A stretch of DNA of 64,000 nt. Source: Prevotella sp. (GTDB lineage: Bacteria > Bacteroidota > Bacteroidia > Bacteroidales > Muribaculaceae). The first letter of the stretch is position 1; each line of letters starts with the position of its first letter. The notes below the pieces were generated by a model that did not search any database, was not told the DNA's origin, and was given only the letters and a program-made list of their open reading frames with translations. The translations under genes were made by a program, and so were the position numbers. Positions 45,943-53,041 of this stretch are shown piece by piece. The stretch lies in NCBI GenBank assembly GCA_023662865.1, contig JAMPIK010000005.1, positions 36,151 through 100,150 of the forward strand. The letters run 5' to 3'.

Positions 45943-46218
45943 TTATTCCGGCGCGTTCAGGTAAATCTTGCAGCTGTCGAAGTCAATCTCCCAGTTGCCG
46001 TTCTCGGCGGCTTCCCATGAGTACTTCTCTCCCATGGTGTCCCACCACTGCTGAAACTTCCTGCTCGTCTCGGCCATGTCCGCCACGAGCTTCTCATACA
46101 GCTCCGCATTGTCCGCTGTCAGCACTTTGGCCAACTCCGTCAATCCGTTACGACGCTCAAACAGCGTCTGTATTTCATCGCGTTCTCGCTCGGTAACGCA
46201 TCCAACTTCCTTCTTCAT
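45943..46218 (-). CDS. CXXX-repeat peptide modification system protein-like
   Basis: The 91-residue acidic cytosolic protein begins MKKEVGCVTERERDEIQTLF and ends GNWEIDFDSCKIYL, with helical, Trp-containing sequence between (FQQWWDTMGEKYSW). It fits my memory of the small 'CXXX repeat peptide modification system' family that accompanies radical SAM maturases of this type. The assignment also rests on its place in the cluster. A TTG at 46275, overlapping the stop of the preceding gene, would add 19 basic residues; the ATG at 46218 is preferred. The biochemical role is unknown. Confidence 0.55.
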   Translation of the reverse strand: MKKEVGCVTERERDEIQTLFERRNGLTELAKVLTADNAELYEKLVADMAETSRKFQQWWDTMGEKYSWEAAENGNWEIDFDSCKIYLNAPE

Positions 46219-46271
46219 CTTATCTTTATAGTATCGTTTGAACTTCTGGTTTGACCGTTTCCTACCAAAAT

Positions 46272-46691
46272 TCAATTGGCTTCATATTCCCAGAATTCAC
46301 CTCCTGACCACGCCTTTTCAAGACGCATCACATTCCCATCAGTCGAAATGAGCAAACTGCTGCTACCGGCCGGTCCCATGTCACTTGAATATATAAACCA
46401 ACCGTTCTGGCATCCGGCAAATCTGTTGAATGTGAGAGTCGAACTGCCGGTATAACCAAAATTCAAGGTACAAATGGCAGAACTCTGAATAAAGCCGAAA
46501 TTTGTTGTCACAATCATAACCGACGCTTTCGGTGCTGCTCCGGGATCGGAAATGGAATTACCTGATGAATTGTATGTTCCTGTCAGTGAATAGTTCCTGT
46601 TAAAACCATTCGGAAGTTGCGCATTAGAAGCAAGAACTGTTGAAAGCAACAGAACCATTACTAACACTAATTTTTTTGCTATTGCTCGCAT
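46272..46691 (-). CDS. Secreted protein in the CXXX peptide cluster
   Basis: The 139-residue protein has a signal peptide (LVLVMVLLLSTVLASNAQ). Its mature part is rich in Ser, Thr, Gly and Phe, with two cysteines (ICTLNFGY and RFAGCQNGW). A beta-rich fold is likely. I do not recognise a family. It starts seven bases after the second maturase and runs straight into the modification-system gene, so it belongs to the peptide operon. A role in binding, processing or guarding against the exported peptide is possible, but only by position. Confidence 0.6.
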   Translation of the reverse strand: MRAIAKKLVLVMVLLLSTVLASNAQLPNGFNRNYSLTGTYNSSGNSISDPGAAPKASVMIVTTNFGFIQSSAICTLNFGYTGSSTLTFNRFAGCQNGWFIYSSDMGPAGSSSLLISTDGNVMRLEKAWSGGEFWEYEAN

Positions 46692-46698
46692 AGTGTGA

Positions 46699-47649
46699 TT
46701 ATTTATTAATTATTTCTTCAAACGGGTCGAGACATTCGGTTTCCTTAAGGTCGGCCTCGCCGGGACCGTGGAGGCCGGCGGCTGTCAAGGCTGTGAGCAG
46801 GCGTGCTGAGGCGTTGCGCTCGAGGTGGGCGGTGACGCATTGCTCGTGGCTTGGGGTGTTCACTTCGAGGGTCAATTGTCGGTTGAGCCAGGCGCAGCGG
46901 CGGCAGTGCCATGCGTCACAGTTGCGGCATATCGGGGCGTGGTCGAGGCGGTACAGCTGCGGATTCTTTATGTCAAGGCCGTTTTCCACATTGCCGACAC
47001 TGTCGGTTTCATCTTCAAAATAGAAGGCCGGACAGACATAGTATTTGCCGTTCGGGGCGAGGGCGATACTCTCCCACCCGGCGTTGCAGTTATTCATGGC
47101 TGTGAGCATAAGTCTGTCGGTCAACAGATTGAGTTGAACCGGGTGCTCAGCCAAGTACTCGCTTTTTACTGACTCGGCGATTGAGTCGAGCAAGCCGGAG
47201 TATGCCTCGTTGCGGTCATCTGTCATTTGCGCGGCATCTGTCAGCACCACATTCAGTCGGTCAACCTTTGGCAGAACGGCACAAAGTGCATCCTTGTTTG
47301 TCTGCAAATCGGCGAAAGAAGTGCGCACAACGTATGCCACATTCTTTTGGAAAGAAAAATCTGTGAAATCCTCCCAACTGTTGAACACTACTACATCGGC
47401 TTCCGGGGCGTATTCGCTTTTTGCCGAGGCTACTTTGGCACTGTCTACGGTATCCATAACCTCCTCATACTCATGGGGTAATTGAGTGTCCGGCAACACA
47501 AACTGCACATTCAGGTTCTCTTTCATCGACCATAAAAGTGCCCTTTTAAGCGCGTCAAGGTCAATGAGTTTCGACTCGCTTTTGTTGTTGTCGTAATGAC
47601 AAAACGAGGTGGCGGAGTCGCAGGTCTGTATTATGAGATATTTCAGCAT
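46699..47649 (-). CDS. CXXX-repeat peptide maturase
   Basis: The 316-residue protein begins MLKYLIIQTCDSATSFCHYD and ends with a SPASM-like cysteine set: CNAGWESIALAPNGKYYVCP and CRNCDAWHCRRCAWLN. There is no CxxxCxxC radical SAM motif, so it should bind auxiliary iron-sulfur clusters without being a radical SAM enzyme. This matches the 'CXXX repeat peptide maturase' family as I remember it. The ATG at 47649 overlaps the radical SAM gene by seven bases; the frame upstream lies in that gene. It probably acts with the radical SAM enzyme on the precursor peptide. Confidence 0.75.
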   Translation of the reverse strand: MLKYLIIQTCDSATSFCHYDNNKSESKLIDLDALKRALLWSMKENLNVQFVLPDTQLPHEYEEVMDTVDSAKVASAKSEYAPEADVVVFNSWEDFTDFSFQKNVAYVVRTSFADLQTNKDALCAVLPKVDRLNVVLTDAAQMTDDRNEAYSGLLDSIAESVKSEYLAEHPVQLNLLTDRLMLTAMNNCNAGWESIALAPNGKYYVCPAFYFEDETDSVGNVENGLDIKNPQLYRLDHAPICRNCDAWHCRRCAWLNRQLTLEVNTPSHEQCVTAHLERNASARLLTALTAAGLHGPGEADLKETECLDPFEEIINK

Positions 47650-48857
47650 GGCTCTTTGGTAGTTTGCGGTTTGGACTTCTCGAATTCTTCTCTCTTGCCT
47701 TCCTGCTCGAGCTTGCGGTACAGCTTGTTCCAATAATAATTATTGGCTCTCACGCGCGCCTTGTGCATCTTGCAGATAGCAGTGGCTCGCTGATAGACAG
47801 TCGGGGTCTCGGCAGCGTCATAGTTCTCACCCTGACACCACGCGCAACCGCTCGCCACTTCGCAGTCGATACATTCCTGCGGCGACTGGGTAGTACGGTC
47901 AAGAGTCAGGAACGGACGCAGCTTGTTTTGGTCAATGCCGTCATGCACATTACCTATGATAATCGGCTTCTTGCTCCTCAACGAATAAGCCGCAAACCGT
48001 GTACAGGGATAGAAATTCCCGGCCGCGTCTATCGAGAGCATACGCCCGGCCCCGCAATAATTTATATTATCCAATTTAGGATCTTGTGGCTTGCCAATAC
48101 GTTCTGAAAAAAAAGAACAAGCATTGTCTTCATATAGATTTTCATCAATGATGGCATCAGCTAGTGATAACAATTGTTGTTCAAACACATTATCATCACC
48201 CTCATTCCAAACGTCTTCAAAGACTACATTAATATTGACTTCATGAATACCTAAAGAAAATAGGTGCAACACACTTTCCTTAATATATGGAATATCAGCT
48301 GAAGATATTGTAACCTTAGTACCCCCATATGGAAATTGTTTAAGCCAAAGTGGTATGTTTTTTACAACATCTTTATATGAGCCTTTTTCGGGACCTTCAC
48401 CTTTCCATATCCTGTTTAAATCGTGCTTTTGCTTTGTACCATCAATAGTAATTCCAATTGATATATGGTTCTCATTTTTTGCAATGAAACGTTGTACGGC
48501 CTCACTATGATAGTTAATTCCATTAGTGGATATACTGAATCTGTAGGAATTGAACCACCGATGATTTAATCTGAATAGTTCAGTCTTTATATAATCACAT
48601 ATTTTATCAATTAGCTCAACCTCAATCAGTGGCTCGCCACCAATAAAATCAAAAATAACTGAATCTTCTTTGAACTGATTGGGATGTGAAAATATATAAT
48701 CTATCGCCTGCTTAGCAATTTCCCAACTCATTCGTTCATTTTCGTTTTTGCCAACCAAATAACAGTATTTACAAGCAAGTTGACAATCTTTAGTGACAAT
48801 AAAAGTAATATTCTTACTAATACCGTCTTTCCAACCTTTATAATTTTCTTTTATCAT
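47643..48857 (-). CDS. Radical SAM/SPASM peptide maturase, CXXX-repeat target family
   Basis: The 404-residue enzyme has the radical SAM motif CQLACKYC (Cys25, Cys29, Cys32) and GGEP at 73-76. A C-terminal SPASM domain has Cys268, Cys285, Cys329, Cys332, Cys338 and Cys341 for auxiliary clusters. Such enzymes crosslink or otherwise modify ribosomal peptides; thioether links from the regularly spaced cysteines are the natural guess. The first 266 codons are AT-rich (single lines count to 35-37% GC), while the SPASM part is near 50% or above. The shift falls at the domain boundary. It lies 121 bases after the precursor gene. Confidence 0.87.
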   Translation of the reverse strand: MIKENYKGWKDGISKNITFIVTKDCQLACKYCYLVGKNENERMSWEIAKQAIDYIFSHPNQFKEDSVIFDFIGGEPLIEVELIDKICDYIKTELFRLNHRWFNSYRFSISTNGINYHSEAVQRFIAKNENHISIGITIDGTKQKHDLNRIWKGEGPEKGSYKDVVKNIPLWLKQFPYGGTKVTISSADIPYIKESVLHLFSLGIHEVNINVVFEDVWNEGDDNVFEQQLLSLADAIIDENLYEDNACSFFSERIGKPQDPKLDNINYCGAGRMLSIDAAGNFYPCTRFAAYSLRSKKPIIIGNVHDGIDQNKLRPFLTLDRTTQSPQECIDCEVASGCAWCQGENYDAAETPTVYQRATAICKMHKARVRANNYYWNKLYRKLEQEGKREEFEKSKPQTTKEPC

Positions 48858-48875
48858 TAAATAAGAGATTTAGTA

Positions 48876-48969
48876 ATTGAGGATGTTGAAAAACTTAAGT
48901 AATTATATTTGTATCGATAATCACGACACATTCCTCAAGGACTTGATAGTTCTTTTCAACATCCTCAAT
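48876..48969 (-). promoter_or_regulatory. 17-bp inverted repeat between precursor and maturase genes
   Basis: Perfect 17-base arms at 48876-48892 and 48953-48969 (plus-strand arm ATTGAGGATGTTGAAAA) enclose 60 bases. In the transcript this would form a long hairpin directly after the precursor stop. It could protect or partly terminate the message so that the peptide is made in excess over the enzymes. Confidence 0.75.
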
Positions 48970-48978
48970 GAAATTCAT

Positions 48979-49245
48979 TTAGTAGCCATTCTTATGACAT
49001 CCATTCTTGCAGCCACCCATGCAAGTTTCCAAGCATTTACCACCACAACTGTCTCGACAAATACCCGAACAAGTTATGCCACATGATGCGCCTTGACAAG
49101 TTGTACACCTGCCAACTTCACTTGCTTTGCCGATGAGGGGGACGTTGGCCAGGGCGATGGCGCCGAGGATGGGCAGGGCGGTCTTCGCGGCTTTCTTGAA
49201 GAATTGGCGGCGGGACTGCAGTTCCTCTTTCTTTGATTTTTCCAT
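48979..49245 (-). CDS. CXXX-repeat RiPP precursor with twin-arginine leader
   Basis: The 88-residue peptide has a leader with the twin-arginine motif SRRQFFKK at 11-18, then a hydrophobic stretch (TALPILGAIALANVPLIG at 22-39). The core holds ten cysteines: Cys47, Cys50, and Cys55, 59, 63, 67, 71, 75, 79 and 83 at an exact four-residue period. The remaining core residues are mostly Gly, Ser, Thr and Lys. It is the expected substrate of the maturases downstream, and the leader fits export by TatAC, encoded at the end of the same gene run. Leader codons are GC-rich; core codons are AT-leaning. A 320-nt structured RNA lies just upstream. Confidence 0.85.
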   Translation of the reverse strand: MEKSKKEELQSRRQFFKKAAKTALPILGAIALANVPLIGKASEVGRCTTCQGASCGITCSGICRDSCGGKCLETCMGGCKNGCHKNGY

Positions 49246-49620
49246 GATAATATTGATACCCGGTTGACTCTCCCCGCCCGGGCGTTAGGTGAATACAAAA
49301 AAAGCGTGAGAGTCTGTATCGGCTCGTCCCGCTGTCCCAGGCTCTCGCATTGCCCCTCAAAGTAGAACGAGCAACGTACGGAAGCCTCACGCCGATATGA
49401 CCTCACGACTTCAACACGCACAGGCACGCTTCACGCGCACCCGGTGTGAGCCGGAATATACATATCCACAAAAGGCATCTATCGTTGCGTTGTCCTTGAC
49501 TTTGAGTAGAATTTGCGAGATTCAGAACAGCCAAAAACAAGCGTAGATAAACGCTTTTTTACAAAAATGTCGGCGCATACCCACCCTCGAACCCATATCG
49601 GGCTTCCGGGCGATATGCGC
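49246..49620 (-). ncRNA. Structured leader RNA, copy A
   Basis: A minus-strand transcript from the promoter at 49623-49654 would begin GCGCATATCGCCC and reach an outer stem (GCGTGAG at 49392-49386, CTCACGC at 49310-49304) followed by seven T residues (49303-49297). Inside is an 8-bp stem with one G-T pair (TCGTTC-side 49372-49365, GGACGAGC at 49329-49322) around a loop with GGGCAATGCGA. A plus-strand copy with the same stems lies at 62785-63088. Similarity continues past the T run to a GGAGAG-containing element. The precursor ATG is 58 bases after the stem. It could be a riboswitch, attenuator or independent RNA. No protein is likely here. Confidence 0.65.
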
Positions 49621-49622
49621 CA

Positions 49623-49654
49623 CAAAGTTAATTCAATATTTTCAATCTTACAAA
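49623..49654 (-). promoter_or_regulatory. Promoter of leader RNA A and the CXXX peptide operon
   Basis: On the minus strand TAACTTTG (49630-49623) lies 20 bases downstream of TTTG (49654-49651), an excellent match. Transcription would start near 49616, at the first bases of the RNA's 5' hairpin. Confidence 0.7.
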
Positions 49655-49731
49655 ATTATCTTCACTTTTTTTAAAAAATTTTTTAAACGGTTATTTTATG
49701 TACGATTGTTAAGGCAAACTTTGAGTGTTGT

Positions 49732-50691
49732 TTACAGACCGGGGAGGAGGTCGTTGGCTTCTTCGAGGGAGATGAAGCCGTGGATTATGGCAAACAGGGT
49801 CATGCCGGATGCGCTGTGTATGTTGAGCTTGGCGCATATGTTGCGGCGGTGTGTAGCTACCGTGTGCGGCGAGATAAACAGCTTGTCGGCTATCTCTTTG
49901 TTGGAGAGTCCGCGAGCTATGGCGCGCACTATGTCTCTTTCGCGCGAGGTGAGCTCAATGTCACCGTTGGCATCGAGTTTGTTTTCCGGCTCCGCATCTG
50001 CTACCGCGGTTCTTCCCTCCATGCTTTTGCGCAGGGCGCGAACGGCCGGCACAAACAGCACGTCTTCCACGCGACAGTGCATATTGATGTCGCGCTCGGT
50101 AGTGATGATATCAAACAGTACGGAGTTGAATTGGTCTACTCGCTCGCCGTCGGCATGAAAATGGCAAATGAATATCTCTTTGAGTTCACGGAGCTTCTCG
50201 GCTACCGGCTCGTGTGCTTCCTCGAATTTCTCTAAATCGAAATCAGTTTTCCCGTTGCCGGCCAACAGTGCGTCTACATATGTGAATACCGTAGAGTTCT
50301 CATATTCCATGTGCCGACGCACCTCGGCGGTGTATTCATCGAAGAATTTGAGAATCAGGAAGCTCACATCTCCGCTCACACCGGTGCTGATTGCTTCAAT
50401 GAGTCTTCGGCGTATGCCGGGCAATACATATTGCAAGAAGTATGTATGTGCTTGCTTGAGATATTCGGTCAGTGCGCCTAACGACACGGGGTACGACTTA
50501 TACGGTTTGCCGCTGATAAAATTGGCTACCGCAAGAAAAGTATTGGTGTCAACATTGTGCAGTTTGCACACTTCGGCCACAGAGCTGTCGCCGAAGCCTA
50601 AGGCGATGCCGAAACGTGAGAGAGCCATGAGCAGCAATCCGTTGTCAGCAATCACATCGCGCATTCTATGCCGGGGTAGATACTGTTCCAT
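49732..50691 (-). CDS. LuxR-type regulator with ScdA_N and hemerythrin-like domains
   Basis: The 319-residue protein has three parts. An N-terminal ScdA_N/DUF542-like domain spans about 5-60 (MRDVIADNGLLLMALSRFGI, VAEVCKLHNVD). A hemerythrin-like helical domain covers about 75-225, with His and Glu in HTYFLQYVLP, RRHMEYENSTVF, EEAHEPV and MHCRVEDVLF. A GerE/LuxR helix-turn-helix ends it (ELTSRERDIVRAIARGLSNK, SPHTVATHRRNI). ScdA/YtfE proteins use a di-iron site and respond to nitric oxide or oxygen. A regulator that senses these through iron is the natural inference; target genes are unknown. A TAATTTTG box at 50707-50700 ends nine bases before the ATG. Confidence 0.85.
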   Translation of the reverse strand: MEQYLPRHRMRDVIADNGLLLMALSRFGIALGFGDSSVAEVCKLHNVDTNTFLAVANFISGKPYKSYPVSLGALTEYLKQAHTYFLQYVLPGIRRRLIEAISTGVSGDVSFLILKFFDEYTAEVRRHMEYENSTVFTYVDALLAGNGKTDFDLEKFEEAHEPVAEKLRELKEIFICHFHADGERVDQFNSVLFDIITTERDINMHCRVEDVLFVPAVRALRKSMEGRTAVADAEPENKLDANGDIELTSRERDIVRAIARGLSNKEIADKLFISPHTVATHRRNICAKLNIHSASGMTLFAIIHGFISLEEANDLLPGL

Positions 50692-50830
50692 TTCAGCCGC
50701 AAAATTACAAATTCCTATTCAAACCATATATACTCCAAATGAGGTATTTTGCAAATAAAGCCGGGGAAAGCCGGGGTGAAAGGTTGAAATATGGTCTGTT
50801 TCGGGTATTGCGGTAATGGAGGGAAGGTTG

Positions 50831-50838
50831 TAATTTTG
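50831..50838 (+). promoter_or_regulatory. −7 box for the candidate small RNA
   Basis: TAATTTTG is an exact −7 match. A TTG at 50806-50808 is about 22 bases upstream. There is no plus-strand gene nearby other than the RNA proposed next. Confidence 0.5.
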
Positions 50839-50844
50839 CAATCG

Positions 50845-50992
50845 GAAAGTTATGAATTTAGTGATGACGGTGCTTACCCGTGAGGGCGCGGCACCGGGGT
50901 GAGAGTCGGCTTTCAACATAGACAGGAGGCTGTCCGCCCATAGGATTTGAAACAAGGCACTTGCTGTTTGTGCAGCGGGTGCCTTGTTTCAG
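50845..50992 (+). ncRNA. Candidate structured small RNA
   Basis: After the −7 box come three hairpins in 125 bases. The first is GGTGC/GCACC (50869-50873 with 50891-50895) enclosing CCC-GTGA-GGG. The second is GACAG-GAGG-CTGTC (50921-50934). The third is a 12-bp perfect stem extended inward (50949-50960 with 50979-50990) that could end the transcript, though no T run follows. A 16-codon frame (50852-50902, MNLVMTVLTREGAAPG) covers the first hairpin and may be a leader peptide. The next genes on both sides are on the other strand. I could not match it to a named RNA. Confidence 0.5.
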
Positions 50993-51029
50993 CAGACAGA
51001 TTTGTCGGCTTTTCGGGTGAGGGACTAAC

Positions 51030-51046
51030 GCAAGCCGAAGGCTTGC
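51030..51046. repeat. 7-3-7 hairpin at the end of the 662-residue gene
   Basis: GCAAGCC-GAA-GGCTTGC is a perfect hairpin with the same 7-3-7 layout as the two at 17972 and 18061. It lies four bases past the 3' end of the minus-strand gene and may be its terminator; no T run is present. Confidence 0.5.
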
Positions 51047-51050
51047 ATTC

Positions 51051-53039
51051 CTAAACTTCTTCGGTGAAGAGTGAGGGGGTGAAGTAGGTGTTTGGATTGG
51101 TTCGGTCGGAAGATTCGGGAGTTTCTGTGCTCCAATTTCTGTCTACGTTTTTGTTTAGAAGCGGGACCAGGTCTTTCTGCAAGTTTTCAAAGTAAATGCG
51201 CCGATTATCTGTGTATTTGAGATTGTTCCGGCATTGAAGTATATACCATTGATAAAGGTTGGGGTGCATTGAAGGCCGGGGCAGGGATTTTGTTTTTTCA
51301 GCAATTTGCAGGATTTCGCGACATTTGAGCAGGAAACGGTACTCGTTGCCGTTTTGGGGAATCTCTTTGTGTTCGTTTATGAAATCATGAAGAGCTTGCA
51401 TCTGCTCCGGCGTGGAACTGATTTTCCGGTTGAAGATATTGTATAGCCAGCGCGCCAGAGAGGTGTCTGCTTTTGATGCCACATAGCCTACAAAAGGCAT
51501 ACGGCGGTTTGCCTCCACAAAGTTTTTCAGTTCATCAAGGCGGGCGTTGAAGTCGTATTCACCATGCAACCTTTTGAGGCGCAGTTCAGCGGTGGCCGTA
51601 TGGGTGGGGAGGCCGACAAGGTCGTCTTCGTAAAAAATGTATTTGCATTTTTTATCAAGCAACATAAGCGAGTAGACTCTGTTGCGCGATGAATCGGGAA
51701 ATTGCTGTTGCACATGTTCAACAATTTGACTCATCGGTATAAGTTCGGCGGAAGAGGAGACGATGTCGCGAATATATTCCGTAATTGTGCCGAGGTATTG
51801 GTCTGTCCAACAAGTAAGGCTGTATATGCCGGTGTTTCCTTTGGGTTTGATGTTGTCGCTTTTCCAAAGGAATGTTTTGAAATATTGCATTTTGGGTATA
51901 GCCGATGCCGGAAACTTTTCGTTGAAAGTTTTCCACAGCTCCTCTATTTGCATCGGGGAGCCGTGTTCGGCTAAAATCTTCTCAGCCTCAAGCGCCACGT
52001 CCACACGGTTTGGCGAGGTGCAAATCAGGCCGGGTGCCGGCGAAGTGCAGTTGTAATTTCGGCATAAATAGTCTGTGTACACTTGCAACAGGCCATCATA
52101 ACAGGAAGAGGACTTTGAGCCGACACATGAGTACAAGAACGGCCGAATATCGATCTCAACACTTTGTTTACTCGGATGTAGCACTTTTCGCAAGATTGCT
52201 TTCAATACACCGCGAGGTTTGAAATTTCGCAATATTGAACGCTCAACGAGAACTGTGTCGGCATCATCGGCAATCTTGAGCGGTGCATGAGAGTCTACCA
52301 GTGCGGCCACCAACAAGCAAGTGTCGGAGACCGGCTCGTTCAGCATATTCTCATTTTGAAGTTGATCCCAATAGCCGTTGGAGGGCATGATTACGCTGCC
52401 CAGACTCGGCATGAGGGTTTTGCGTATATACTCCTTGAGCAGGGGGTGCTTTATGGGGAATTCGGCAGCACATATCTGCCGCACGCGCTCGCCGGAGATG
52501 CCGTTTAACAGAGCAATCTTCTCAATTGTGAGCCGTCGGTGCATCTTGTTCAAGCCGTAAAAGTCTTTCGATATTGAGGCAGCAGGAGAGGTGCAAGTGG
52601 CAATGTATTGCCTAATGATGTAAAGCATCGGAAGCTTCTTTTCTCGCAAGAAGAAGTTGAGTACACTACTCGCATTTTCATCTGAAAGGAATTGGTAATT
52701 GCGCTTGAGTTCAATAATCAAGGTGTCTTCTTCCGAAAAAGAGGGTATCGGCTGCGATGTGTCTATATCGTTGGTATATTCTTCAAAAATGAGTTTTACC
52801 ATGCGAAGAAACTGCAAAATTTCTTGCTCCGTCTTTTTACCGCAGTGTTGTACACGTTTGCGGTTAAATGTCGGTTCCGGGTAGAGAAGTGGCAATATTT
52901 CCTTGATATCCGTTAGTCGGGGGCTGCAGTTTTTTGCTCTGACAGATAGCTTCTCGCGCTCGGCCATAATTTTGTTGATCAAGTTCTCGAGAGCCGAAGG
53001 GTGCAGATATTGCAGTTTATAAATTGCTTGTGTAACCAT
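51051..53039 (-). CDS. Multi-domain putative DNA-binding protein
   Basis: The 662-residue cytosolic protein is not one I can name. Visible parts are: a helix-hairpin-like segment similar to the RNA polymerase alpha CTD (CGKKTEQEILQF at 66-77), a sigma-70 region 4-like helix-turn-helix (TIEKIALLNGISGERVRQI at 171-189), a HARE-HTH-like winged helix (about 350-410, VALEAEKILAEHGSPMQIEE), and a helicase-associated-type repeat (about 525-590, LDELKNFVEANRRMP then ARWLYNIF). Several DNA-binding modules without an enzyme suggest a regulator or a DNA-sensing protein. It starts two bases after the small secreted-protein gene ends. Confidence 0.6.
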   Translation of the reverse strand: MVTQAIYKLQYLHPSALENLINKIMAEREKLSVRAKNCSPRLTDIKEILPLLYPEPTFNRKRVQHCGKKTEQEILQFLRMVKLIFEEYTNDIDTSQPIPSFSEEDTLIIELKRNYQFLSDENASSVLNFFLREKKLPMLYIIRQYIATCTSPAASISKDFYGLNKMHRRLTIEKIALLNGISGERVRQICAAEFPIKHPLLKEYIRKTLMPSLGSVIMPSNGYWDQLQNENMLNEPVSDTCLLVAALVDSHAPLKIADDADTVLVERSILRNFKPRGVLKAILRKVLHPSKQSVEIDIRPFLYSCVGSKSSSCYDGLLQVYTDYLCRNYNCTSPAPGLICTSPNRVDVALEAEKILAEHGSPMQIEELWKTFNEKFPASAIPKMQYFKTFLWKSDNIKPKGNTGIYSLTCWTDQYLGTITEYIRDIVSSSAELIPMSQIVEHVQQQFPDSSRNRVYSLMLLDKKCKYIFYEDDLVGLPTHTATAELRLKRLHGEYDFNARLDELKNFVEANRRMPFVGYVASKADTSLARWLYNIFNRKISSTPEQMQALHDFINEHKEIPQNGNEYRFLLKCREILQIAEKTKSLPRPSMHPNLYQWYILQCRNNLKYTDNRRIYFENLQKDLVPLLNKNVDRNWSTETPESSDRTNPNTYFTPSLFTEEV

Positions 53040-53041
53040 GG

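Noticed and set aside
49074..49427. Open frames over the structured RNA upstream of the CXXX peptide
   Set aside because: Two frames (49074-49427 and 49118-49390) run through the stems, T run and peptide leader in the wrong frames. The stem conservation with copy B explains the sequence better than coding.
49246..49620. tmRNA, RNase P RNA, SRP RNA, T-box or cobalamin riboswitch
   Set aside because: The hallmark sequences of these RNAs (tag-peptide frame, P4 core, SRP loop, T-box GGTGGNACC, B12 box) are not found.
50719..50955. 78-codon minus-strand frame across the candidate small RNA
   Set aside because: It has no domain, and the hairpins and plus-strand promoter box fit an RNA better.
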